Counted from the stretch's first letter, positions 34,420-42,685 are shown. The stretch is 64,000 nucleotides of DNA from an uncultured Acidimicrobiaceae bacterium (GCA_905182135.1 CAJJAG010000002.1:1-64000); one strand, 5' to 3'. Made by a program: numbers and translations. The notes: a model not told the origin generated them from the letters alone.

Positions 34420-36093
34420 TCAGTCGTAGCTGGCAACGATGGCCCACTGGCCTTGCTGGCAGGTAGCAACGATGGCCCGACCGTCGGCCAAGACCAGCTG
34501 CATGCGGACCTGACGCCGACGGCGCTCAGGCTGCCACCAACATTCGTCGAGCAGCCATGGGCCTGACCAACCTTGGATCGCCAAAGGTGCTTGTCGGGCT
34601 AAAACGAGCCAAGCCGGTTCGGCAATCATGATGCCGCGACCGCTCACCATCACAGGCTGTTCGTTCGCATCTAGAACGTCGATCATGATCGACGGGCTAT
34701 GCACCGTGGTCGGCGCCGGGGCCGGCAGTTCACCAATCCACCGCTGCGTAACACCGTCGACAAGCAGTCCCTCGGCGACCACGCCAGCAATTGCACTGGC
34801 CACTTGGCCTCCCGCCTTACGATCTGGGGCGGTCGACCGCTCGACGAGGTCGACCGATTCGACAGCGATCGAGACAACTCGATCGCTAGGGCTTCGGCCA
34901 CCACGAACCTCGGGAACTCTGGCCACGCCAACACCGATGATGCCCTGCACTCGGGCAATCGAGCGAGCGGCCCGCTCGGCGAGCCCTGTCTGTTCGCCCC
35001 AGAAACCGAGCTGTCGACCAGCAGCAACGCTGATGTCGTCGGGACGAACTACGAGCCGAGAAAGCCCTCCTGTTGGCCGCAAACGAACCGGTCCTGACAA
35101 CCATCCATCAAGCTGCCAGCGCATGCGATCAGAGATCGCTGATGCGCTGAAGGCTTCTTCAGATCGCCATAACCGAAGCTGAGACTCGCCGTGTTCGGTT
35201 TCTACTCCTATGGCAACCCGAGCGCAGCTGATGCCTCGGGCGTTCAACTTGCGGATGAATTCTTCGGCCAGTGCCTTGGCAACAAAGGCTGCCTGGTCGA
35301 CTCGTAGCACCGGCGGATCAAGATCAATAGCCACTTCGAGTTCAGCCGGTGGGTCTTCGGGTGAACCAGGACGGTCATCAAGCCCCCGAGCCCACAGATG
35401 AGCCCGCACGCCAGCTGCACCAAAGCGAGCAATGACGTCGCCGGCTTCGAGGTCAGCAAAGGCACCCAGTGAGCTCAGCCCAAGTCGCGACAGCACATCG
35501 ACCATGTCTTCGAGTTGCTTCCGCTTCGCTGGATCCTGGTCGCCACCAGCCAGCAGGCCGATCGGCAATGGCGATAAGAAGGCCGCACTGGCCCCCGCCG
35601 GCACCACTCGCGCTCGGTTCGGTTCGGCTAGCGCCGCTGCTCGTAGCGCAGCGAACCTGCCATCGGCAGTGCCAACATGCACGCTGGTGCTGCCCCCGAT
35701 TGCATCGGAGATGACACGGGCCGCACGTTCGCTCATGGCCTGGTCGCCACCGAAGTACCGGCTGGGGCCACGGGTTAAGAACGAGCACTGTCCTGGTTTA
35801 TCAATCTCGATGCGAGGCGTCAGATCATCGAGTACTCGTAACACTGGTTCGAATGCCCGGGCTTCGGCTGCTAGGTCTGGTGACAAAATAATTAAGCCCG
35901 GGGCGCGCCGTTGTGCTTCTCGACGACGAAGCCCGGCCACAACACCGAGCTGCTCGGCAACCAGCGAGGAAGCAATCACTCGATTCGCCACCACCACGGC
36001 GGCGACATCATGTGGCTGGTATCCACAACCGACCACCGGCCAGCTTCGACACGAAACAACAGTAAGCCGTTCGGCCATCTCAGGCAATGGCAT
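34420..36093 (-). CDS. imuB: ImuB, non-catalytic Y-family polymerase homologue
   Basis: 557 aa. Hub protein that links DnaE2 to the sliding clamp in actinobacterial SOS mutagenesis. Seen: Y-family fold with ERLTVVSCRSWPVV where catalytic polymerases have the DxD-type strand, and SFLTRGPSRYFGG in place of the SxDE motif, so the metal-binding acidic residues are absent, as is usual for ImuB. The polymerase-like domain is followed by a little-finger region and a C-terminal beta domain (RRRQVRMQLVLADGRAIVATCQ). It overlaps imuA by 14 bp. Confidence 0.9.
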   Translation of the reverse strand: MPLPEMAERLTVVSCRSWPVVGCGYQPHDVAAVVVANRVIASSLVAEQLGVVAGLRRREAQRRAPGLIILSPDLAAEARAFEPVLRVLDDLTPRIEIDKPGQCSFLTRGPSRYFGGDQAMSERAARVISDAIGGSTSVHVGTADGRFAALRAAALAEPNRARVVPAGASAAFLSPLPIGLLAGGDQDPAKRKQLEDMVDVLSRLGLSSLGAFADLEAGDVIARFGAAGVRAHLWARGLDDRPGSPEDPPAELEVAIDLDPPVLRVDQAAFVAKALAEEFIRKLNARGISCARVAIGVETEHGESQLRLWRSEEAFSASAISDRMRWQLDGWLSGPVRLRPTGGLSRLVVRPDDISVAAGRQLGFWGEQTGLAERAARSIARVQGIIGVGVARVPEVRGGRSPSDRVVSIAVESVDLVERSTAPDRKAGGQVASAIAGVVAEGLLVDGVTQRWIGELPAPAPTTVHSPSIMIDVLDANEQPVMVSGRGIMIAEPAWLVLARQAPLAIQGWSGPWLLDECWWQPERRRRQVRMQLVLADGRAIVATCQQGQWAIVASYD

Positions 36094-36898
36094 CTAACCC
36101 TGCGGCATCTTCGCCAGTGTGGCCAGTGTCGGCCACATCGAGCATGGCGTCGATATCGGCGCCGGCGAACCGACCAACTACCGCTGGCGCCGTTGCTACT
36201 AGAGATGTTGGCCCTGAAGCAAGATGTGTCACTGGTGCCGGTAGCGCCGGGGCTGGGGCCACCCCACCCTGATGAGCCGGCAGCATGATCTCGTGAACTC
36301 GCTGGCGGCCGTGATAACGACGGCCTGCAACCTGCACCGCCACCTTGCGGGCAAGTAGGTGCCCATGACCCTGCCCCAAGCCGGACCATTCGGGCGAACT
36401 CACATCGAAGCGAAGATCGGCGGCGTCCGGCCATGCCGGCCCCTCAACTCGGATCAAGATGGAACCACGTTCACGGTTGCGGGCAAGGAGTTGGCGCGCT
36501 TGTGAGTTGCTAACGCGATGCCGATCAGCCAGTAAGACGACGTCAAAACCGTCAACGACAGCTGCGACCGCCTGAGCCCAGTTTTCGACGTTGGAAGGAA
36601 GAACGAATTGCACGACTCGCCGTAAAGGAATATCGAAATCAAGACATGCCGCCAACCCAAAGGACGGCGGAGCGATCACGGCCATGAACGAGCCTTCACG
36701 AACGGCTTGACCCGCTAGGGCCAACGCAAACGATGTTGCCCCCACTCCATGTACCGCAAGTGTGCTTCCACGCTGCAACGCCCCCGAGGGGACCATGGCG
36801 GCCAAGTCCGGCAGGATTGGCAAGGTTCGCTCGTGGGCAAGATTTGCTGCGGTCGTAACCGACTCGCGGACAAGTTCAAGGTGGGCTGCACTCCGCAT
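36080..36898 (-). CDS. imuA: ImuA, RecA-like mutasome accessory protein
   Basis: 272 aa. The frame opens at 36940, but that start would place the LexA operator inside the gene; ATG 36896-36898 leaves the operator 10 bp upstream. The RecA-like core shows GSTLAVHGVGATSFALALAGQ at the Walker A position, where the usual GK[ST] is lacking (GVGATS), so ATP hydrolysis is doubtful. VVDGFDVVLLADRHRVS is Walker B-like and ARQLLARNRERGSILIRV follows. The C-terminal 60 residues are Ala/Pro/Asp-rich. Partner of ImuB and DnaE2. Confidence 0.87.
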   Translation of the reverse strand: MRSAAHLELVRESVTTAANLAHERTLPILPDLAAMVPSGALQRGSTLAVHGVGATSFALALAGQAVREGSFMAVIAPPSFGLAACLDFDIPLRRVVQFVLPSNVENWAQAVAAVVDGFDVVLLADRHRVSNSQARQLLARNRERGSILIRVEGPAWPDAADLRFDVSSPEWSGLGQGHGHLLARKVAVQVAGRRYHGRQRVHEIMLPAHQGGVAPAPALPAPVTHLASGPTSLVATAPAVVGRFAGADIDAMLDVADTGHTGEDAAGLDAIA

Positions 36899-36904
36899 GT
36901 TCCC

Positions 36905-36928
36905 AGTATCGAACAAGTGTTCGATACT
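36905..36928. promoter_or_regulatory. LexA (SOS) operator of imuAB
   Basis: The core TCGAACAAGTGTTCGA at 36909-36924 is a perfect match to TCGAAC-N4-GTTCGA. The symmetry extends to AGTATCGAAC / GTTCGATACT over 24 bp. A GATACT -10-like box overlaps its gene-proximal half, 6 nt before the imuA ATG, so bound LexA would block transcription directly. Confidence 0.93.
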
Positions 36929-37002
36929 GTCAACTCTCAAAAGGGCAGCAAGTCAGATGACCCTTCAGGGATCGCCCAGACTGACCCAGCCGCTACGAGG
37001 GT

Positions 37003-37314
37003 CTACTCGAAAGAGGGAACCTCGACACCAGGCCGGTAATAGGTGAACAGATGCTCGATGGTCTCGCCAAGAGCTGAGTCATCTGTGCCGAACGCCATAG
37101 TTACCGTGATCACGTTGCTGTTCACATGCACGTATTCAACACCGTGGTGGGCGAAGAGACGCCGGGCGAGCTCGTCGCACGGCCGGTCCATTTCTGGTCC
37201 CGGGGCGCCACCATAACGCTCGTGTCCCATACCTGTGATCGAACGGTTAATTTCAAACCGAACAATACCTGGATTCGATGATGGCTTTTTTACAACTGTG
37301 ACTGGCTGTCCCAC
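37003..37314 (-). CDS. Nfu N-terminal-domain-like scaffold protein
   Basis: 103 aa. Resembles the N-terminal domain of Nfu iron-sulfur scaffold proteins: the opening SSNPGIVRFEINRSITG corresponds to TPNP-x-LKF, then LARRLFAHHGVEYVHVNSNVITVTM matches LARRLF-x-IEGV-x-VFF-x-DFITVT, and GETIEHLFTYYRPG ends it. The C-terminal NifU domain with CxxC is absent, so it cannot bind a cluster by itself. GTG 37312-37314 has TAGCAT 7 nt upstream. The frame is open further but runs into repeat element B. Role inferred from resemblance only. Confidence 0.6.
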   Translation of the reverse strand: MGQPVTVVKKPSSNPGIVRFEINRSITGMGHERYGGAPGPEMDRPCDELARRLFAHHGVEYVHVNSNVITVTMAFGTDDSALGETIEHLFTYYRPGVEVPSFE

Positions 37315-37330
37315 ATCCTTGATGCTAGCA

Positions 37331-37490
37331 GGGCGCCGAAAAACACATGCCGTGCGACTCAACAACCATCCTTCGCTGCTCGATGACGGGCCGTTGCTTC
37401 GTCGCAGTTTTCTGTCGTCCTGATCTCTGATCTCAACAAGCCTGAGACCTTGCGGGAAATCCCGACTGACCGCCGATCCGTAACACCGGC
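37331..37490 (-). repeat. Dispersed intergenic element, copy B
   Basis: About 160 bp upstream of the Nfu-like gene, sharing ordered blocks with copy A (among them ATCAGGACG, GTTGTTGAG and ACGGCATGTGTT) and its first 28 bases with copy C (24 identities). It ends 4 bp before the TAGCAT -10 box of the Nfu-like gene. On the minus strand it holds a 46-codon frame (MKNAGVTDRRSVG ...), but this frame is not kept in A. Confidence 0.6.
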
Positions 37491-37506
37491 GTTCTTCATC
37501 TCTCGG

Positions 37507-37878
37507 TTAGTGACGCAGCCGCAACTGACGTGCAGCAAGGATCGACAAGGTGAGCGAAACAGTCATCAACACGGTGTGAACGACTTTAAACCCCACGGAA
37601 TACTCGCTGTCGGCCAGAATCCCGATCCCTCGTACCAGCCAGTAGCCAACGGTCCAGGCCAGGAAAAGCGCCACTACCTTGGTGCGTCGACGCCGCACGG
37701 CCCCAACTGCTACAACCGCAAGCGTCACGAAGACAACAACGACACCGATGCGAATAGCGCGACCTGCACTAGAGAGTTCGTCGTTGTTCACCACATTACG
37801 CAGCCGTGACAGCCACAGGAACAACGTCCAGCCGATCAGGACCCAGATCCAGGAGATGCGGGCAAGAAGCTGCTTCAT
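37507..37878 (-). CDS. Small membrane protein downstream of rnhB
   Basis: 123 aa with four hydrophobic stretches: ISWIWVLIGWTLFLWLS, AIRIGVVVVFVTLAVVAVGAV, VVALFLAWTVGYWLV and VVHTVLMTVSLTLSILAA, with charged loops (RRRRTK). No known family recognised. The ATG overlaps the rnhB stop as ATGA, so it is translationally coupled and real. It is the last gene of the gpsA-unknown-rnhB operon. Confidence 0.75.
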   Translation of the reverse strand: MKQLLARISWIWVLIGWTLFLWLSRLRNVVNNDELSSAGRAIRIGVVVVFVTLAVVAVGAVRRRRTKVVALFLAWTVGYWLVRGIGILADSEYSVGFKVVHTVLMTVSLTLSILAARQLRLRH

Positions 37879-38597
37879 ACCGGCGCCCTCTCATTAAACA
37901 GGTGCTGTTGGTTCCTGCGGAGTTCGATCCCCGAGTCAGGCAAGGCGTCCATGAACGACCACGAATGCCGATGGACCACCGAAGCGCCGACCTGAGCCAA
38001 TGCTGCTCGATGTCGCGGGCAGGGATAGCCCTTGTTGTCCTGGAAGAAATAAGTCGGGTACTGCTCGGCCATAGCACGCATCAGCCGATCACGAGTGACC
38101 TTGGCGAGCACAGATGCTGCCGCTATTGAAAGGCACTTCGCGTCACCCTTGACGATCTTGGTTATTGAGCCGCCAACGAAGTCCCAGTTACCGTCGATCA
38201 GGACATGATCAAGGTCAACACCGGTCGCATCGAGCGCCCGCCGGGCAGCCAACTTCTGCGCCGCGGACATGCCCAATTCGTCGCACTCAACTTCGGACGC
38301 ATGTCCGACACCCCATGCATCAACCCAGTCAATTATTCGGTCATACAAAAGTTCGCGCTCGGGCTCTTTGAGCATCTTGGAGTCGCGCACCTTGTAGATA
38401 CGTCGGTCACGCGGGATCACAACCGCTGCCACGGTAAGGGGTCCGGCCCACGAGCCGCGACCGACTTCGTCTACACCCGCGACCCATTGTTTGCCTTCGC
38501 TCCAGTACTGCTTTTCGAAGTGGATGCTGGGCGACGAGGCCTTTAGCGCCTTGCGCAATTTTGGCACCGTGTTGCGACTCACGAAGTGCTGGCCCAA
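37875..38597 (-). CDS. rnhB: Ribonuclease HII
   Basis: 240 aa. Cleaves RNA in RNA-DNA hybrids and single ribonucleotides in DNA. Seen: VAGVDEVGRGSWAGPLTVAAVV with the catalytic Asp-Glu pair, RDSKML, LIDGNWDF with the third Asp, and SIAAASVLAKVTRD with the fourth. A 40-residue N-terminal extension precedes the core. It overlaps the upstream unknown gene by 19 bp and the downstream membrane gene by 4 bp. Confidence 0.95.
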   Translation of the reverse strand: MGQHFVSRNTVPKLRKALKASSPSIHFEKQYWSEGKQWVAGVDEVGRGSWAGPLTVAAVVIPRDRRIYKVRDSKMLKEPERELLYDRIIDWVDAWGVGHASEVECDELGMSAAQKLAARRALDATGVDLDHVLIDGNWDFVGGSITKIVKGDAKCLSIAAASVLAKVTRDRLMRAMAEQYPTYFFQDNKGYPCPRHRAALAQVGASVVHRHSWSFMDALPDSGIELRRNQQHLFNERAPV

Positions 38598-40156
38598 CCC
38601 GGGTCAGCAAGTAGCGTTTCGCCTTGGCGTTCGTGTGACTCGAAATCGGCGTCGATGCCTGGTGCCCGCAGTACAAATGGGGCTTCAGGAGCAAGAATTG
38701 CTTCCCACAGAAGTGCCGGGCGCGGACCATGCCACCGCAGCCCAAACGACAACGAGCCGTTGGCTATTGGCAATCCGAACACATCAAGTGTGCGGCCTCG
38801 CCACAGTTTGGGCATCTCAGGAATCACATGCACCTGGGTACCGGAGTCTTCGACAACCAGCGCACGGACCGCTCGCGCATACTGCGCCGAATTACGCATC
38901 TGAGAAGTGGGCCATACGCCGCGTTTATCGATCTCTTTGGTCAGCTCGGCAAGCAGATCAGCTGCGCCATCCACGGGCTGCACAGTCGCAGAGAACCCCT
39001 GCACTCGTTCGGCCACGTCGGGTTGGTCGATCTGGTGGAGGCGACCGCCCAGAGTCACAAAGGCGTCATCGAGCCAGGTCGCCCCTGCCAAGGTTCCCCC
39101 TTGTTTGGCAACCGCGTGAGCTGCTTGCGCGAGGCGACCAAGGATGCGGTCCAAATCTTCGAGTTGATGGTGCTGTTCGCCTAGTTGTGACCACCGGGCC
39201 AAACAGCGCAGGACGGCGCCATCGTCGTCGCATCGCTCTAGCTGTTCGAATAGGCGGCCTGCGTCACGCCCAAAACCCATCTCGCTCATCGCAAGGATCG
39301 CGGACGGTGTGTCAGCAATATCGGGCCACATTGTGAGCACAGTTCGACCAGCGGTGCTCAAATGTTTGGCGATGTCGATCTCATCGACATCGACGCGCAT
39401 GCCTTGGTTCAGGTGCGCTTCCCAGCCACGATTTATGTCGCTGGTCGAAGGAACTGCTGCATGGGGGGACGTTACGTTGACTAACTCGACGACGATGCGC
39501 AGGATTGCGGTGTGCGGCAGGGGCCACACTGCGGCAGCTTGTGCCCCGCCAGAGCGGCATTTGGACGCTGACGATGTCGTGCCGTCGTCAGCGTTCGGGA
39601 GTTGTTGTAGAAGGTCGCCTGCAGCTCCATCTGAGGTTGCAACTGCCGCGGCAACCGTCTCGAATCGCACCCGGTGGTGGCCGTCGATCGTAATGCCTGA
39701 TGCGTCTGCGCTGGCCTCACCAATGAAACCTCGGCCGTCGAGACGAAGCGGCCGCGCCACAACGCCTGCAGCGATAGCGACACCACCGGTGTTCTCGACC
39801 TCGATAATGATGACAGGTTCGCCGTCAACGACCCCGGCGGCTACCCGTTGGACCACTGGCCCTGAAGGCGTTTGCACCGTCGTCTCGACCACGCCAGGGC
39901 CAACTATGACTTGGGACACCCGGTCCGCTGCAGATACAGCGACCCAACGGGCACCAGCGGCAAGCGTCAGATCGAGAGTCCAAGTTTCGCCATCGATCTG
40001 CACACGCCCGTACTGGTCGACCAGACATGATGCTGCGCCTTCGCGGGGCGCCAATTCAATGCTGCTTCGTTTCGGCTGAGGGACATGCCAACTGTCGATG
40101 AGTGCAACCGGCACAGACTGCTGAAAGCCCAACCGACGAGCGAGCTTATTGATCAT
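38579..40156 (-). CDS. Unknown 525-aa protein of the gpsA-rnhB operon
   Basis: 525 aa, no family confidently recognised. The N-terminal 210 residues are mostly predicted beta (WTLDLTLAAGARWVAVSA, PVIIIEVENTGGVAIAAGVVARPL) with an Ala/Ser-rich low-complexity part. The middle 230 residues are helical with repeated Trp/Leu/Asp (LTMWPDIADTPSAILAM, LEDLDRILGRLAQAAHAVAKQGG), and the end is LPIANGSLSFGLRWHGPRPALLWE, reminiscent of the closing beta part of helical-barrel glycoside hydrolases. No signal peptide. The start overlaps the gpsA stop as ATGA. A glycan-related role is a guess. Confidence 0.75.
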   Translation of the reverse strand: MINKLARRLGFQQSVPVALIDSWHVPQPKRSSIELAPREGAASCLVDQYGRVQIDGETWTLDLTLAAGARWVAVSAADRVSQVIVGPGVVETTVQTPSGPVVQRVAAGVVDGEPVIIIEVENTGGVAIAAGVVARPLRLDGRGFIGEASADASGITIDGHHRVRFETVAAAVATSDGAAGDLLQQLPNADDGTTSSASKCRSGGAQAAAVWPLPHTAILRIVVELVNVTSPHAAVPSTSDINRGWEAHLNQGMRVDVDEIDIAKHLSTAGRTVLTMWPDIADTPSAILAMSEMGFGRDAGRLFEQLERCDDDGAVLRCLARWSQLGEQHHQLEDLDRILGRLAQAAHAVAKQGGTLAGATWLDDAFVTLGGRLHQIDQPDVAERVQGFSATVQPVDGAADLLAELTKEIDKRGVWPTSQMRNSAQYARAVRALVVEDSGTQVHVIPEMPKLWRGRTLDVFGLPIANGSLSFGLRWHGPRPALLWEAILAPEAPFVLRAPGIDADFESHERQGETLLADPGWASTS

Positions 40157-41208
40157 GGCGCGAGCCTATTGACCTTTTGCGGTGCCTGACTCTGCGGCGC
40201 ATCGGTTTCTCGACGAACAGAACGGCTAAGAAGCCCGCGATATGCCTCTTGAGCGGTTTGCTGGCCGCTAATAACCCGGTTCATTTCAGACGCGATTGGC
40301 ATAACGACACCGGCGTCGTCGGCCAGCATGCACACGACTGGCGTCGTCTTTACGCCTTCAGCAACCTGGTCCATATCGGCGGCGACCTGGGCCACGGTTT
40401 TGCCTTTTCCTAGCTGCTCGCCAAAGAAACGATTTCGGCTCTGTGGGCTACTACAGGTAGCGATCAGGTCACCCATTCCGGTGAGGCCGGCAAAGGTCTC
40501 GGGACGTCCGCCCAGTGCCTGCCCGAGCCTGCTGATCTCGGCTAATCCGCGAGTGATCACGGCCGCACGAGTGTTATCACCAGTGCCCAGGCCATCAGCC
40601 ATGCCAGAGGCCAATGCAATCACGTTCTTCAACGCGCCACCCAGCTCACAGCCAATCACATCGTCGTTCACATAGACACGGAATAGGTCGGTCGAAAAGA
40701 CGGCTTGTAACGCTTCGGCAACAACCTCGTCGGCGATCGCTACAACCGATGCTGCTGCCCCGCCTGCCAGAATTTCCTTGGCCAGGTTCGGTCCAGTTAA
40801 CGCTCCTGCGAGATGGCCGGGCAGCACCTCGTTGGTGACTTGAGACATCCGCAATCTGGTGCCTTGTTCAAGCCCTTTTGTCAAACTTAGGACCGGTACC
40901 CGTGGCCGCACGAATGGTGCAGCGGCAGCGAGGGTCTCTCGATACGAATCTGAAGGGATGCCCATTACCAGCAGGTCGGCTCGGCGAACCGCCTGCTCGA
41001 GGTCGCCGGTGGCCTGCAGGTTCAGATGGAGTTCATACCCTTCGAGGTATCTGCTGTTGATGTGGCGTTCGTTGATGTCGGTGACGGTTTGTTCGTCGCG
41101 ACACCAGATCGTTGTTGCGGTGTTGTGCGAAGCCAACGAAGCAACGGTTGTTCCCCAGGACCCGCCTCCAAGCACGCACACGTGCATTTCTGTATGAAGT
41201 AGGGCCAT
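40153..41208 (-). CDS. gpsA: Glycerol-3-phosphate dehydrogenase [NAD(P)+]
   Basis: 351 aa. Makes sn-glycerol 3-phosphate for phospholipids. Seen: dinucleotide motif VCVLGGGSWGTTVA, LTKGLEQGT, GPNLAKEIL, catalytic lysine in GGALKNVIALASGMADG and the NTRAAVITRGLAEISRLG signature. The frame is open to 41283; ATG 41206-41208 is chosen because TAAGGT lies 7 nt before it and the N-terminus then fits the family. First gene of the operon gpsA / unknown / rnhB / membrane protein, joined by short overlaps. Divergent from cofC. Confidence 0.95.
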   Translation of the reverse strand: MALLHTEMHVCVLGGGSWGTTVASLASHNTATTIWCRDEQTVTDINERHINSRYLEGYELHLNLQATGDLEQAVRRADLLVMGIPSDSYRETLAAAAPFVRPRVPVLSLTKGLEQGTRLRMSQVTNEVLPGHLAGALTGPNLAKEILAGGAAASVVAIADEVVAEALQAVFSTDLFRVYVNDDVIGCELGGALKNVIALASGMADGLGTGDNTRAAVITRGLAEISRLGQALGGRPETFAGLTGMGDLIATCSSPQSRNRFFGEQLGKGKTVAQVAADMDQVAEGVKTTPVVCMLADDAGVVMPIASEMNRVISGQQTAQEAYRGLLSRSVRRETDAPQSQAPQKVNRLAP

Positions 41209-41318
41209 TGAAATGACCTTACGCGATTGGTGTGTGGTCGACATGGGCGTCTGTGCGCGCATCGACGGCGCAACCAGTTGCACACGGTGGTTGCAGTCAA
41301 CGTTCTAAGCTGATGTTG

Positions 41319-41954
41319 ATGGCCTCTCATTCGACGCAACTGGAACCGGCGTCGCACATCACAGGCGCTGTTCTGATACCTATCAAAGCATTTGGGGAAG
41401 CCAAGGGCCGACTCAGCGGCGCTCTCGATCAGCCAACCCGCGCTGCGCTGGCCCAACAGATGGCAACCCACTTAGTGGAGGTTCAACAAAACGTGACCGT
41501 CGCGGTGTGTTGCGACGATGAAGGGGTCGCCGACTGGGCTGCATCTGTCGGAGCCTCAACAATTTGGTGTCCCAATACTGGATTAAACGGAGCGGTGCAG
41601 CAGGGCTTCGCCGAGCTACGAGATGCTGGTTATAGGTCTGTGGCTGTTGCCCACAGCGACCTGCCGCTTGCGACGAACCTGGATCGGCTTCTGGGCTGGA
41701 GCGGCGTGACGCTGGTACCTGATCGTCATCGGACAGGTTCAAACGTGATCGCTATGCCGACCTCGATCGATTTCCGTTTCGCCTACGGGCCAGGCTCGTT
41801 CCATCGCCATGTCGCCGAGGCTGTGCGCCATGGCAACGGGCTGCGGATCGTGCACGACGCTCGGCTCGGCTGGGATGTTGACGATCCAGACGACCTGGCC
41901 CTTCCAGAACCGTCTTTTCTGACCGATCTTCTCAAAAATAGTCCAACAGTATGA
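41319..41954 (+). CDS. cofC: 2-phospho-L-lactate / phosphoenolpyruvate guanylyltransferase
   Basis: 211 aa. Activates phospholactate or phosphoenolpyruvate with GTP in coenzyme F420 synthesis (CofC/FbiD). Seen: VLIPIKAFGEAKGRLSGAL at the nucleotide site, the AHSDLPLA metal motif, LVPDRHRTGSNVIAMP, and FAYGPGSFHRHVAEA, all in family order. ATG 41319 has TAAGCT 7 nt upstream; the frame is open to 41232 and ATG 41313 is an alternative. It ends in an ATGA overlap with a PIG-L deacetylase. Confidence 0.9.
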   Translation: MASHSTQLEPASHITGAVLIPIKAFGEAKGRLSGALDQPTRAALAQQMATHLVEVQQNVTVAVCCDDEGVADWAASVGASTIWCPNTGLNGAVQQGFAELRDAGYRSVAVAHSDLPLATNLDRLLGWSGVTLVPDRHRTGSNVIAMPTSIDFRFAYGPGSFHRHVAEAVRHGNGLRIVHDARLGWDVDDPDDLALPEPSFLTDLLKNSPTV

Positions 41955-42685
41955 CTGTGTTCACTACAGATCGAGCGACGCCCGCCAGGGTTCTCGCCAT
42001 ATCGGCCCATCCCGATGACAGCGAGTTGCAGGCGGGTGGCACGCTGTCAAAATGGGCTGCGGCAGGCTGCGAAGTCAGCATCGTGGTGTGCACAGACGGC
42101 TCAAAGGGCAGCTGGAACCCTGACGCTAACCTGGATGAGTTAATCGCGGCCCGTCAGTCTGAGCAACATAATGCTGCGGCTGCTTTAGGGGCGACTGGCA
42201 CGGTCGGATTCTGCGGATGGGTCGACGGCGAGCTTGTTCAGAGCCCAGCGAACGTCCGGGCGTTAACCGAATGGATTCGCAAGCTTCGGCCCACCATCGT
42301 GATCACCCACGACCCATGGAAGCGGTATCGGCTGCATCCTGACCATCGGGCTGCAGGCTTCCTTGTCTCTGATGCTGTCGTAGCGTCACGAGATCCTCAT
42401 TTTTTTCCCGAAATGAGATACCCGCATCATCGCCCTGACGAGATCTGGTACTTCGAAGCTGACGAACCAAACCATGTCGAAGCGGTAGATGGCTGGCTCG
42501 AAACCAAAATCTATTCGCTAGAACAACATGTGAGCCAGCTCGAGTCGACTATGGGAATCGCTTCAGATATTGATACCGATGGCCATGCCAAGTTTGTGGG
42601 CGATATTCACAATGCAGCCAAACGTGGCGGCGCGTTGGTCGGCATCGACGCCGGTGAATCTTTTTATCGCCTGACCGACGTCTAG
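41951..42685 (+). CDS. PIG-L family deacetylase
   Basis: 244 aa LmbE-like zinc-dependent N-deacetylase. Seen: AISAHPDDSELQAGGTL with the HPDD motif, VVCTDGSKGSW, LRPTIVITHDPWKRY, and LHPDHRAAGFLVSDAV with the third zinc ligand. Shorter than mca or MshB, and the HDPWKRYRLHPDH pattern resembles BshB-type or cobalamin-tail-independent members. Translationally coupled to cofC. Substrate unknown; an amino-sugar conjugate is likely. The following 300 bp to the terminator show no supported gene. Confidence 0.85.
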   Translation: MTVFTTDRATPARVLAISAHPDDSELQAGGTLSKWAAAGCEVSIVVCTDGSKGSWNPDANLDELIAARQSEQHNAAAALGATGTVGFCGWVDGELVQSPANVRALTEWIRKLRPTIVITHDPWKRYRLHPDHRAAGFLVSDAVVASRDPHFFPEMRYPHHRPDEIWYFEADEPNHVEAVDGWLETKIYSLEQHVSQLESTMGIASDIDTDGHAKFVGDIHNAAKRGGALVGIDAGESFYRLTDV

